DNA of 64,000 bases from Halobacteriales archaeon YIM A00013 (GCA_025041195.1 JAKCFM010000002.1:372001-436000), one strand, 5' to 3'; shown: positions 8,201 through 16,871, counted from the first letter of the stretch. Notes: generated by a model from the sequence alone, not told the origin. Made by a program: numbers and translations.

Positions 8201-9203
8201 CACACCGGCACTGACGGAGATGGTCGAACGCCACGGCTGCTCGTGTAAAGTTGATGAAAATTCGCTGGAGCAGCTACTCACCGAGACGTCACTTCCGGCC
8301 ACGGCTGCACACGAGCGGACGATCGGGGAAGACGCCGCGGTTCGTCGGCTCTCGAACGGCCGCTTGCTCGTCTCAACAGTGGATTTTTTCACGCCAATTC
8401 TCGACGATCCGTTCGAATTCGGCCAGATCGCCGCCTGTAATGCCGCCAGTGACGCGTTCGCGACCGGCGCAGCTGAAACAGTCGACTGTCTGGTCACACT
8501 CGGTCTCCCGGCCGACCATACGGCCATCGCACCACCAATTCTCGACGGAATGCGCGACGCACTCGCACAGATGGGCGGAGCGATCACTGGCGGCCACACG
8601 ATCGTGTCACCCTGGCCGTTTGCCGGGGGGGCAATCACGGCCACGACCACGGCGGAGCGGTTGTTACGAACCGACGGCGCACGCCCTGGAGAACAGCTCT
8701 ACTGTACGAAACCCCTGGGAATCCAGCCAGCGATGGGCGCAGCCCGGATCGAGGAGCCATCGCTCGTCGAGCAGCTCATTGGGGCCGTCGATCGCCCGAT
8801 CGAAGCGATTCGGGACGACGCCATCGCCTGGATGACAACGCCGAATGCTACTGCGGCGACCGCAATCGCATCGCTAGCAACCGCTGCCACCGACGTAACT
8901 GGGTTCGGTCTCGCCGGCGCTTGTCGATCAATCGCGACGCAGGCGGACGTCGGCATCGTGATCGAGCACCTGCCAGTGATCGAGGGCACACCTGCGCTCG
9001 CAGACCTGTTCGGAGAAGGGCTCAGCGTCGGTGAAACCGCAGAAACCAGTGGTGGACTGCTAGTTTCGGTTCGGCCCAACGATCGGGATGCTGTCGAATC
9101 GGCACTTGCGGAGGCCGGCGTGTTCTACCGAGCAATCGGTCGCGTCACCGACGGCGACGGAGTGCTGTTCGACAGCCCAACGATCGAGCAGATCAGTCAC
9201 TGA
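8187..9203 (+). CDS. selD: Selenide, water dikinase (selenophosphate synthetase)
   Basis: A 338-aa SelD. The catalytic loop HGCSCK (residues 16-21) keeps both cysteines and the lysine of the C-G-C-K motif of bacterial SelD. DFFTPILDDPFEFGQIAA, AGGHTI-like (GGHTIV), TDVTGFGLAG and the C-terminal TSGGLL motifs follow. SelD makes selenophosphate from selenide and ATP. No SelA/SelB, SelU-like or selenocysteine tRNA gene is seen here, so it appears to be an orphan SelD supplying selenium for a labile Mo-hydroxylase cofactor. The 3' end overlaps the convergent XdhC-YqeB gene by 7 nt. Confidence 0.93.
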   Translation: MTADDTPALTEMVERHGCSCKVDENSLEQLLTETSLPATAAHERTIGEDAAVRRLSNGRLLVSTVDFFTPILDDPFEFGQIAACNAASDAFATGAAETVDCLVTLGLPADHTAIAPPILDGMRDALAQMGGAITGGHTIVSPWPFAGGAITATTTAERLLRTDGARPGEQLYCTKPLGIQPAMGAARIEEPSLVEQLIGAVDRPIEAIRDDAIAWMTTPNATAATAIASLATAATDVTGFGLAGACRSIATQADVGIVIEHLPVIEGTPALADLFGEGLSVGETAETSGGLLVSVRPNDRDAVESALAEAGVFYRAIGRVTDGDGVLFDSPTIEQISH

Positions 9204-10780
9204 TCGAGCGCGAGCAGTGCGCTCAACACACCACCGCCGACACAGAGCGCCTTATCGGATATTGTGGCAGGATCGACGTCGTTTCCCCGGGGATCAACAT
9301 CACCGAGTTTCATGCCGGCGTCTACCGTTCGTCCATCTGCGAGCACCCCACGCAGGAGGCCACTGATCTGGGCTTCGACCGGCACGTCCTCGACGAAGCC
9401 AACGACCGTTCCGGCTTCAACGAGCTCGCCGATTTCGGCTGTCGGCTCCCACGCACCCGCTGTCGGCGCACGGAGCACGCGCTCGGTGGTGACGCCGCCG
9501 CGTTCGCCCGGCGTTCCATCAAATGGGTCCGTGGTCCCGTCGTAGTACACCCGACCGAGCTGGTGGCCACGATGGGTTTCGACGACGGCATCGACGTCCT
9601 CACCGGCGGAGAATCCAGGGCCGAGCCCGATCACGTTCGGGGCAGCATCTCGACGGGTTCCGGTGTCAAACCTCCCTTTCGGAAGAATCGCATCCACAAC
9701 GGCGTGCGGAGCGAGCGAGTCAACGCACGAGGCGTCAGGATCCTCTATCACCGGAATTGCACCGTCGACGAGCGTCCGTATGGCACCATCAAGTGAAGTC
9801 ACCCGACGGGCGGTAACACCCCCAACGGTGATTTTGCCCGTATCGATTGCTGTTCCGTACGCCACCAGCCGTCTGACCACCGTCGGCTGCGATTGTTCGG
9901 TGATGACAACAGGAAAGCACGCCTCGTGGAGTCGATAACAGACGCCGCTTGCGAGATCGCCGCCACCACGGACTACAACCAGCTCGTCGAGGCTACACGC
10001 CGTGGCTCGCTCGGGACTGGCGTCGTGGAGATCCATCGTCAGCTCTGCGAGAATCGAGAGCGCGACGTGTTCTGGGCCCGTTCCCCCGAGCGTGAGACCG
10101 ACGGGCGCACGAATCTGCTGGAGGGCACGAGCGGAATAGCCGTCGTCACGCAGGCCGTCCAGGATGTGGGCCGCCTTGGTTTCTGAGGCGACGACGCCAA
10201 GATACCCTGCCGCTCCATCGAGTGCGCTGGCGAGTGCCTCCCTATCGAACGTGCTAGAGCGAGTTGCCACCGCCACGGCCGTCGTTTCGGTGAGTGTCAT
10301 CGCATCCAGTGCGGTGGCGTATCCGTCCATCACGACCGTCACGTCGTCGTCGAATCGCTCGGCTGTGGCGTAGGACTCCCGGTCGTCGATCACGGTGACG
10401 TGATAGCCACACCGAACGGCGAGCGCCGAAAGCGCCACACCGATGTGACCGCCACCCGCGATGACGAGCCGTGGCGGCCGTTCGAGTGGTGTCACCGACA
10501 CCGTCATTGTCCCGCCACAGACCATGCCAGTGTTGCCACCGCGTTCGAGATCGAACGTTCGCAACCCAGGGGCTTCGCCGCCCGAGAGCACGTCACGGGC
10601 GGCCTCAATCGCCAGATGTTCGACGGTTCCCCCACCGATCGTTCCGTGTGTTGACGACTCGCTGACGACCATCGCGTCGCCGACAGACCGCGGCGTCGAG
10701 CCAGCCGTATCGACGATCTGCACCAGTATTTCGGCGCCATTCGTCCGTGATCGGTCGGCGAGTAGCTCTGTGAGCGTCAT
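9197..10780 (-). CDS. yqeB: XdhC-YqeB fusion, Mo/Se cofactor maturation protein
   Basis: A 527-aa two-part protein. Residues 1 to about 255 are XdhC-like: GSTPRSVGDAM, GTIGGGTVE, the GMVCGG loop (85-90) and a Rossmann GGGHIG (109-114). XdhC binds molybdenum cofactor and promotes its sulfuration and insertion. Residues from about 266 to the end match YqeB (EF2563 type): VVVRGGGDLASG, then VVDAILPKG and VIGLGPGF, then a biotinyl-like segment. YqeB is a marker of selenium-dependent molybdenum hydroxylases and is normally a separate protein of about 270 aa. It is the last gene of the minus-strand operon and overlaps the TusB-like gene by 4 nt. Confidence 0.88.
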   Translation of the reverse strand: MTLTELLADRSRTNGAEILVQIVDTAGSTPRSVGDAMVVSESSTHGTIGGGTVEHLAIEAARDVLSGGEAPGLRTFDLERGGNTGMVCGGTMTVSVTPLERPPRLVIAGGGHIGVALSALAVRCGYHVTVIDDRESYATAERFDDDVTVVMDGYATALDAMTLTETTAVAVATRSSTFDREALASALDGAAGYLGVVASETKAAHILDGLRDDGYSARALQQIRAPVGLTLGGTGPEHVALSILAELTMDLHDASPERATACSLDELVVVRGGGDLASGVCYRLHEACFPVVITEQSQPTVVRRLVAYGTAIDTGKITVGGVTARRVTSLDGAIRTLVDGAIPVIEDPDASCVDSLAPHAVVDAILPKGRFDTGTRRDAAPNVIGLGPGFSAGEDVDAVVETHRGHQLGRVYYDGTTDPFDGTPGERGGVTTERVLRAPTAGAWEPTAEIGELVEAGTVVGFVEDVPVEAQISGLLRGVLADGRTVDAGMKLGDVDPRGNDVDPATISDKALCVGGGVLSALLALDQ

Positions 10781-11022
10781 ACGAACGATCGCACCTCGTG
10801 TGATTCGAGCAGGTCGAGCAGCTGATCGTACGCAATAGGCGTGATTTCAGCGCCGAGCGTGACGCCTCGGGCACGAACGTCTGACTCGATGGCGTACAGT
10901 GGCGCGTCAAGATCCGGGGAGAGCTCCACGCCGTCCTGGATGAGAACGACTACCGCAGAGTCGTCCGCTCGCGCCGCTCGTTCTCCGATGGATGCCAACG
11001 GTGTGTCAATCAGGTATAACAT
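10777..11022 (-). CDS. TusB/DsrH-like small protein
   Basis: An 81-aa protein starting MLYLIDTP with an AVVVLIQDGVEL segment, as in TusB/DsrH proteins, the smallest subunits of the TusBCD/DsrEFH sulfur-transfer heterohexamer. It has no cysteine at all, so it would be structural. It lies 2 nt after the TusC-like gene and its end overlaps the XdhC-YqeB start by 4 nt. The assignment rests on size, fold-like pattern and the position in a three-gene D-C-B set. Confidence 0.65.
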   Translation of the reverse strand: MLYLIDTPLASIGERAARADDSAVVVLIQDGVELSPDLDAPLYAIESDVRARGVTLGAEITPIAYDQLLDLLESHEVRSFV

Positions 11023-11024
11023 GG

Positions 11025-11378
11025 TCAGAAATCGAGTGTGCAGTCGGCGTCGTGAATTCGATCGATCACAGCTGGGCCGGGCTCGACACGAAGATCTGGC
11101 GCGATCGAGGATGGCGGGACACCACGACGCTCCATCGCGGCGCGATCGACGATGAGCGTGCCACCAAGTTCAGTAAGCTGTGCGATCTGGTCGCCAAACC
11201 CGAGTGTGTCCCGATCTGCGCTCGAACGGGCACCGTACACGCCATCACCAGTGAAAATCACCGTCACGTCGTGGTGGTCGAAGCCGGCCGCCACACCACG
11301 CGCTCCCCGGAGTCCCTCGCCGGCGTGGATTCTGCCGTGCGGAGATCGCGTCAGCAACACAACAACGTCGCGTTTCAC
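11025..11378 (-). CDS. TusC/DsrF-like protein
   Basis: A 117-aa DsrE-superfamily protein. It has the VVVLLTRSPHGRIHAGEGLRG opening, an HDVTVIFTGDGVY strand and a long regular alpha/beta pattern typical of TusC/DsrF. The only cysteine is near the C-terminus. The start overlaps the TusD-like stop by 4 nt (ATGA). It probably forms a complex with its two neighbours. Confidence 0.7.
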   Translation of the reverse strand: MKRDVVVLLTRSPHGRIHAGEGLRGARGVAAGFDHHDVTVIFTGDGVYGARSSADRDTLGFGDQIAQLTELGGTLIVDRAAMERRGVPPSSIAPDLRVEPGPAVIDRIHDADCTLDF

Positions 11379-11746
11379 AGCGAGATCACCCGATCTGCGC
11401 TGCCGAGTAGCTCCGCAAGATCGCCGAGCAACCCAACCGTCACGCCATCAGGATACGCCGTCTCCCGGTCTATGCCCCGAATATCAACACAGAGACCACA
11501 ACAGATCACGGTCGCGCCTCGGTCTAGCAACGTGCGAAAGGCATCTGCGGGAAGCGGATCGTACGGCGATCCGGGACCGCACTCTGGCTGTGATTGTGTC
11601 TGTACCGGGACGAACGTCCCGTCGAGATACTGAAAATACGTTACCTCGTGTCCGCGGTCGAGTGCCGTGCGGCCCAGTTCGTACGCCGTGTGCCAGCGCT
11701 GGCTGTCGAACGGACCACCCGTGAGCAGTATGCCGAGTGACTCCAT
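11375..11746 (-). CDS. TusD/DsrE-like sulfurtransferase subunit
   Basis: A 123-aa DsrE/TusD-like protein: MESLGILLTGGPFDSQ at the N-terminus, then VTYFQYLDG, and an ATVICCGLCVDIRGI segment with Cys82, Cys83 and Cys86 where TusD carries its persulfide cysteine. In sulfur relay systems TusD accepts sulfur from TusA. Here the presence of two TusA-like proteins and SelD suggests delivery of S or Se to the Mo cofactor. I chose ATG 11746 because it gives the family N-terminus; upstream in-frame starts only add unrelated residues. It begins 49 nt after the hydroxylase large-subunit stop. Confidence 0.75.
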   Translation of the reverse strand: MESLGILLTGGPFDSQRWHTAYELGRTALDRGHEVTYFQYLDGTFVPVQTQSQPECGPGSPYDPLPADAFRTLLDRGATVICCGLCVDIRGIDRETAYPDGVTVGLLGDLAELLGSADRVISL

Positions 11747-11795
11747 CGCTGTGCACGGTTGGTGACGAACCACAAATACGTTGGCACCGACACAC

Positions 11796-14198
11796 TCACT
11801 CTGTGAGTTTGTCTCTGAGTGTGGCCGGTGTGATCGGCATGGAACGGATCCGAACGCCGACAGCATCTGCAATCGCATCGCTGAGTGCCGGTGGAACGGT
11901 GTTTGTCGGCACCTCCGCAACCGATTTTGCGCCGTACGGACCGGTCGGCTCGTGTGTTTCGACCAGAATGGCCTCGATCGGTGGCGTTTCGGTTGCACTC
12001 GGAAGGCCGTACTCATCGAACGACTCGACCGTCGCAGCGCCATCCGCACCGACAGCAATGCCGTCGCTGACAGCCAGCTCGTAGCTCATGTGGTTTGCAC
12101 CCTCGATCTGTCCCTCGGCCATGCCGGGGTTGATGGCAACGCCACAGTCGACGGCCACGACGAGCTGGTTGACGGTGAATTCGCCGGTTGTCGTATCGAC
12201 CGTCACGTCGGCGAACTGTGCAGCAAACGGCGGCGGACTCTCGTCCGTACTGTGAGAGCCCGTAGCCATGATATGCTCACGGTCGTCTTCGCCATACATC
12301 GATTCGTAGCCGATATCCTCGAATGTGACAGACTCGCCGGTGGTCTCATGGTGGATGCGGTCGTCCGCAGCGATGAGCGACCCAATCGGCGCATCAAGCA
12401 TGCGCGAGGCCCACTCGAACAGTCGTTCACGAACCTTAGCGGCGGCCTTTCGAACCGCCATGCCGCTGATATACGTGGTCGACGAGGCGTACGCACCGTA
12501 ATCGAACGGCGTCACGTCCGTATCGGAGCTCTTGATGACGATCTTCTCGGGCGAACAGCCAAGCGTTTCGGCGGCGATCTGGACGAACGCCGTATCTGCT
12601 CCCGTCCCGATGTCGACGCCTCCAACGTGGAGGTGGAACGAGCCGTCCTCGTTGAGCATCAGCTGTGCACCGCCGAGTTCATCGCCAGCGACACCAGTGC
12701 CCTGTGCAGAGAGCGCCATCCCAACGCCACGATGGCAGTCCGGATCGTCAGGCTGTTCGATCTCATCCCACCCGATTGCCGCTTTACCGCGCTCGATACA
12801 TTCGTCGAGTCCACACGATCGGATCCGACGTTCTGCGCCCTCACCACCCATCATCCCGGCGATTTCGTCAAGATCACCGACCTCCATGTAGTGGGCTTGT
12901 CTGAACGCGATCGGATCCAGATCGAGATCGCGCGCAACCACATCGAGATGGCCTTCGAGCGCAAGCGTTCCCTGTGGCGCGCCGTAGCCACGCATCGCTC
13001 CCGTCTGGGGGGTGTTTGTGTGGACGATGTCGGCCTCGAACCGCACGTTGGGAACCTTCGAGTAGAGCGGCAGTGGCTTGCTACCAACGTTGCCAGCGAC
13101 CGTCATGCCGTGGCTGCCGTACGCGCCGGTATTCGACAGCGCGTACAGCTCGAGGGCCTCGATAGAGCCATCTTCTGTCACCGCAGACCGAGCACGAACG
13201 CGCATTGGGTGGCGCGATCGCATTGCGCCGAACTCCTCGCTGCGAGACGCTTCATAGAGGACTGGCCGATCAACCGCAAGCGAGCAGGCAAGCGCAATGG
13301 GTTCGATCACCATCGCCTGTTTCCCACCGAATCCACCGCCAACGCGTGGCTTTTTCACGCGAATGTCGCGGATCGGAATGTCGAACAGATGGGCGAGCTG
13401 TCGGCGCGTGTGGTGTGGCACCTGCGTGCTCGTGATGAGAACGTGTCGGTCGTCCTCGTCAGCGTAGGCAAGCGCCGTGTGTTTTTCCACGTTGGCGTGA
13501 GACTGTCTGATCGTCTCCCACTCCGTCTCGTGTACCACACAGTCGTCGCGCTCGAACGCCGATGAAACCGAGCCGAGTTCGCCCTCGATGTGTGCCATCC
13601 GATTGCGATCGTAGTCGTGACCGACGATCTCATTGGCAACCTCGTCGGGCTCGAACAACTGCGGGGCGTCGCTCGAAAACGCGGCGTCTGGATCAACTAC
13701 GTGATCGTACTCCTCGTACGACACGTCGATCGTTTCGGCCGCCCGGTCTGCCGTCGGTTGATCGGCTGCCACGACCGCACAAACGGGGTCGCCGACGTAT
13801 CTGACGTGTTCGTGCAGAACGTGCATATCCCACGGGCTTGGTTCGGGATAGGACTGTCCGGCGCTGGTGTACAGCGACTCCGGAACGACGTCGGAGTCCG
13901 GCGTCAGAACGGCCCAGACGCCGTCAATCGACTCTGCTGTGCTCCGATCGATGTCGAGAACGCGACCGTGGGGGATCTCGCTTCGAACCACCGACACCCG
14001 ACCCACGGATCGAAAGTCGTGGACGAAATCCGCGGTGTAGCGAGCTTCGCCGGTGACCAGCTTTGTGTCGTCGACCTTCTCAACGCGGTTGGAAACCGAA
14101 CTGCGATCTTCGGGCGGCTTTCGGTTGTCTTCGGGTTCGTCCCACTCCAGTGGATGCACCTCCGCGGCCTCCGCCGAACTGTCGGCCGAATTATTCAT
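11796..14198 (-). CDS. Xanthine dehydrogenase family, molybdopterin-binding subunit (XdhD-like)
   Basis: An 800-aa catalytic subunit. The a/b hammerhead domain is in residues 40-170. Mo-cofactor motifs are GGGFGGKQ (287-294), AMRGYGAPQ (401-409), GGVDIGTGADT, the VAVDCGVAINPGMAEGQIEG segment, and near the C-terminus GPYGAKSVAEVP, whose Glu corresponds to the catalytic base. The Q after GGFGGK resembles E. coli XdhD-type enzymes rather than classical XdhA/B. Expected role: hydroxylation of purines, with selenium-dependent maturation predicted from neighbours. It overlaps the [2Fe-2S] subunit gene by 8 nt. No FAD-domain gene adjoins it. Confidence 0.88.
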   Translation of the reverse strand: MNNSADSSAEAAEVHPLEWDEPEDNRKPPEDRSSVSNRVEKVDDTKLVTGEARYTADFVHDFRSVGRVSVVRSEIPHGRVLDIDRSTAESIDGVWAVLTPDSDVVPESLYTSAGQSYPEPSPWDMHVLHEHVRYVGDPVCAVVAADQPTADRAAETIDVSYEEYDHVVDPDAAFSSDAPQLFEPDEVANEIVGHDYDRNRMAHIEGELGSVSSAFERDDCVVHETEWETIRQSHANVEKHTALAYADEDDRHVLITSTQVPHHTRRQLAHLFDIPIRDIRVKKPRVGGGFGGKQAMVIEPIALACSLAVDRPVLYEASRSEEFGAMRSRHPMRVRARSAVTEDGSIEALELYALSNTGAYGSHGMTVAGNVGSKPLPLYSKVPNVRFEADIVHTNTPQTGAMRGYGAPQGTLALEGHLDVVARDLDLDPIAFRQAHYMEVGDLDEIAGMMGGEGAERRIRSCGLDECIERGKAAIGWDEIEQPDDPDCHRGVGMALSAQGTGVAGDELGGAQLMLNEDGSFHLHVGGVDIGTGADTAFVQIAAETLGCSPEKIVIKSSDTDVTPFDYGAYASSTTYISGMAVRKAAAKVRERLFEWASRMLDAPIGSLIAADDRIHHETTGESVTFEDIGYESMYGEDDREHIMATGSHSTDESPPPFAAQFADVTVDTTTGEFTVNQLVVAVDCGVAINPGMAEGQIEGANHMSYELAVSDGIAVGADGAATVESFDEYGLPSATETPPIEAILVETHEPTGPYGAKSVAEVPTNTVPPALSDAIADAVGVRIRSMPITPATLRDKLTE

Positions 14199-14688
14199 CA
14201 GCGATCACTCCATCGGCAGCCTCTGGCTGCGTTCGCAGTCGTTCTGCTGCGTCCAGAATGGCCCGAACGGGCTTTTGATACCCGGTACACCGACAGAGCG
14301 TGTCGTCGATCGCCGCCCGAACGGTTTCAGGCGATGGATCGGGATTCTCCGCAAGCAGTGCGGCGGCCTCGATGATCATTCCGGGAATACAAAACCCACA
14401 CTGGACGGCGTGGTGATCGACAAACGCCTGCTGAATCGGATGCAACGCACCCTGTGTACCGAGCGACTGGACGGTCCGAATCGTGGATCCATCAGCTTCC
14501 AGGGCGTCCATTCCACACGCCATCCGTACCTCATCATCCACGAACACTTTCGAGACACCACAGGTTCCACCGTCACACCCACAGAGGACTTCGGTGTGAC
14601 CGGCTCGTCTGAGTGCTGTTGCCAGCGACTCCGATTCGTCTACGAAAAGCGCTCTCGGGCTGTCATTAATTGTTAGCTCCACATGCAT
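14191..14688 (-). CDS. Xanthine dehydrogenase family [2Fe-2S] subunit with altered N-terminal cluster
   Basis: A 165-aa two-cluster iron-sulfur subunit. The C-terminal cluster is canonical: C97-G-F-C100 and C132-R-C134-T-G-Y. The N-terminal plant-ferredoxin-like cluster normally has C-x4-C-x2-C-x11-C; here it is C38-x4-C43-x2-Ser46-x11-C58, so the third ligand is serine. An extra cysteine, C36, lies two residues upstream. It heads the operon hydroxylase small subunit, large subunit, TusD-, C-, B-like, XdhC-YqeB. The divergent F420 reductase gene starts 176 nt away. Confidence 0.9.
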   Translation of the reverse strand: MHVELTINDSPRALFVDESESLATALRRAGHTEVLCGCDGGTCGVSKVFVDDEVRMACGMDALEADGSTIRTVQSLGTQGALHPIQQAFVDHHAVQCGFCIPGMIIEAAALLAENPDPSPETVRAAIDDTLCRCTGYQKPVRAILDAAERLRTQPEAADGVIADE

Positions 14689-14864
14689 GCAGTATCACCC
14701 ATACCGGCTCCAAACGGCGCGGGTGTGTCCGACTGGGTTGACAGTGGCCAAATAGGTTTCCGGAGACACACTGATCTGTGGCTTGTGCCACGATTTTTTG
14801 TGCGCAACCGACCGATCTCGCCGGCGTCGGAAGTTTTTCGGTGGCCGACTCCGACGATCGTTTC

Positions 14865-15527
14865 ATGGAGATTGCACTCCTCGGCGGCACGGGTGACATT
14901 GGAGAAGGGCTAGCGCTTCGCTTCATACGAGACACTGACCACACGATTCACATCGGGTCACGAACGCCCGAAAAGGCAACTGCAAGCGCCGATGCGTACG
15001 CCACCAGACTCGGCGACGACGCCGGTGAGATCACTGGTTCGAGCAACGAAACCGCAGCCGAGCGCGCGTCGGTGATCGTCTGTAGCGTTCCACCGGAGTA
15101 TGTCGTCTCGACGATCGAATCGATCGAGTCATCGCTCACTCCGGGTGATGTGCTCGTCAGCCCAGCCGTCAGCATGAATCGCGGGCCCGGCGGATTCGTC
15201 TACGAGCCGCCGTCCGCTGGGAGTGTCGCCCAGGCAGCTGCACAGAGTGCTCCCGACGGCGTTCCGGTGGTTGGTGCATTCCAGAATCTGGCGGCCGGCG
15301 CGCTGGCGTCGCTCGAAAACGAGATCACAGCCGACGTGGTTGTCACCGGCGACGACGAAGCGGCAACGGCCACCGTCACCGAGCTCGCAAACGAGCTTGC
15401 TGGCATTCGCGCGATCGATGGCGGCGGATTAGCTGCCACCGCAAGCGTTGAAGCACTCACGCCGCTGCTCATCAATCTCGCCATGAACAACGACGGAATG
15501 CACGATCTGGGCGTTCGCTTCGAGTAA
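14865..15527 (+). CDS. npdG: NADPH-dependent F420 reductase (F420:NADP oxidoreductase)
   Basis: A 220-aa Fno/NpdG-family protein. It opens with MEIALLGGTGDIGEGLALR, a Rossmann dinucleotide site, followed by HIGSRTPEKA, in which the Arg fits NADP phosphate binding. VPPEYV and VVGAFQNLAA segments are family-like. It transfers hydride between F420H2 and NADP+. ATG 14865 is used because the Rossmann strand starts there; the longer frame from 14778 adds residues with no match. It is divergent from the hydroxylase operon and may balance F420 for the LLM oxidoreductase at 18624. Confidence 0.85.
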   Translation: MEIALLGGTGDIGEGLALRFIRDTDHTIHIGSRTPEKATASADAYATRLGDDAGEITGSSNETAAERASVIVCSVPPEYVVSTIESIESSLTPGDVLVSPAVSMNRGPGGFVYEPPSAGSVAQAAAQSAPDGVPVVGAFQNLAAGALASLENEITADVVVTGDDEAATATVTELANELAGIRAIDGGGLAATASVEALTPLLINLAMNNDGMHDLGVRFE

Positions 15528-15531
15528 GCGC

Positions 15532-16764
15532 TCACTCGGTGGCACGCTGTCTGATGGTTTCTGCCAGCACGTTCGTTCCGGTGACGACATCCGACCACTC
15601 GGTGAACTCCGATTCACGGTGGCTGACGCCATCGACGCTGGGAACGAAGATCATGCTCGTGGGCGCGACGGTGTTGAGATAGTTGGCGTCGTGGCCCGCC
15701 CCACTCACGAGCGTGGTGTACGCACAGTCCAGGCGCTCCATCGCGTTCGTCACGGTATCGATACACGACTGATCGAACGGATCGGCGTTGACGCGCATTA
15801 TCTCCTCGGTGGTGAACTCAACATCCTCTCGATTGGCGGCGTGTGCTATCTCATCGTGGAGCTGTGCGACGGCGTCGTCAACAACAGCATCGTCGTACGA
15901 ACGGAGATCGACGGTGAACTCGACGGTTTCTGGTATCACGTTGATTGCGTCCGGCCAGACGTCAACGCTGCCAACCGTGGCAACGAGATCGGAGCCAGTC
16001 GTTGCGGTAATCGACCGGAGCCGGTCGGTTATCGACGCGAAGGCAGCCAGTGGATCGCGACGCATCGTCATCGGCGTCGGGCCGGCGTGGTTCGCCTGGC
16101 CCGTCAGCGTAACCGTGAGCCAGGAAAAGCCGAACACGCCTGTCACCGCCGCGACTGAGCGATCCTCGCGTTCGAGATACGGTCCTTGCTCAACGTGGAG
16201 CTCGAAGTAGCTGTGAAGGTCATCCGCGGAACACGGCGCATCTCCATCGTAGCCGATCGCCGAAAGCGCATCACCAAACGCCACGCCGTCGTCGTCGGTT
16301 CGGGCGTACGCGTAGTCCTCGTCGAACACGTCACAGTAGACGCCACTCCCGAGCATATCCGGCTGGAACCGAACACCCTCCTCGTTCGACCATGCCACCA
16401 CCTCGATCGGTCGTTTGTGGTCGATATTTTCATCTCGTACCGTTTCGAGCACTTCGAGCCCACCGAGTACGCCGACGACGCCGTCGTATCGACCGCCGTT
16501 GTACTGACTGTCGATGTGTGAGCCAGTCATCACCGCCGGTGCATCAGGATCGGTCCCAGCGCGGCGACCAAAGATGTTTCCCATCGTGTCGATCCGGACG
16601 GCAAGCCCGGCCGACTGGAACCACTCGATAAGTGTGTCGCGAGCGCGTTTGTTGGCTGGCGACAGGGCTGGTCGGTTTACGCCACCGTCGTCGGTGGCGC
16701 CGATTTCACTGAACTCCTCGAAACGCGTTGCAAAACGGTCGGTGTCAATCGAAAGACAACCCAT
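15532..16764 (-). CDS. M20-family N-carbamoyl amino acid hydrolase / allantoate amidohydrolase-like
   Basis: A 410-aa zinc amidase of the hydantoinase/carbamoylase branch of M20. A TGSHIDSQYNGGRYDGVVG segment holds the His and Asp metal ligands, an AWSNEEGVRF segment the general-base Glu, and GVFGFSWLTVTLTGQANHAGPTPM begins the dimerisation lid. DANYLNTVAPTSMIFVPS carries the C-terminal region. These enzymes cleave ureido groups from allantoate, ureidoglycolate or carbamoyl amino acids. ATG 16764 gives the family start; upstream in-frame residues look non-coding. It is convergent with the F420 reductase (4 nt between stops) and divergent from the D-aminoacylase-like gene. Confidence 0.85.
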   Translation of the reverse strand: MGCLSIDTDRFATRFEEFSEIGATDDGGVNRPALSPANKRARDTLIEWFQSAGLAVRIDTMGNIFGRRAGTDPDAPAVMTGSHIDSQYNGGRYDGVVGVLGGLEVLETVRDENIDHKRPIEVVAWSNEEGVRFQPDMLGSGVYCDVFDEDYAYARTDDDGVAFGDALSAIGYDGDAPCSADDLHSYFELHVEQGPYLEREDRSVAAVTGVFGFSWLTVTLTGQANHAGPTPMTMRRDPLAAFASITDRLRSITATTGSDLVATVGSVDVWPDAINVIPETVEFTVDLRSYDDAVVDDAVAQLHDEIAHAANREDVEFTTEEIMRVNADPFDQSCIDTVTNAMERLDCAYTTLVSGAGHDANYLNTVAPTSMIFVPSVDGVSHRESEFTEWSDVVTGTNVLAETIRQRATE

Positions 16765-16871
16765 GCGGAGTGGGTTCAGCCAATCGTCACATAACGATGG
16801 CGGCCAACGAAACACAGACACACGCCACACACCGGCGAAAAAGCAATACATCGATCCATCGCAGAGCCACC

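Noticed and set aside
11781-13565. 594-codon open frame on the + strand opposite the hydroxylase large subunit
   Set aside because: It is antisense to a clear XdhD-like gene. Its composition is Arg/His-rich and not acidic, as expected of a shadow frame in GC-rich DNA.
8187-14688. Selenocysteine insertion (in-frame TGA with SECIS) as reason for SelD
   Set aside because: No in-frame TGA was apparent in the hydroxylase or SelD genes; SelD has Cys in its loop. The orphan SelD/cofactor explanation is enough.
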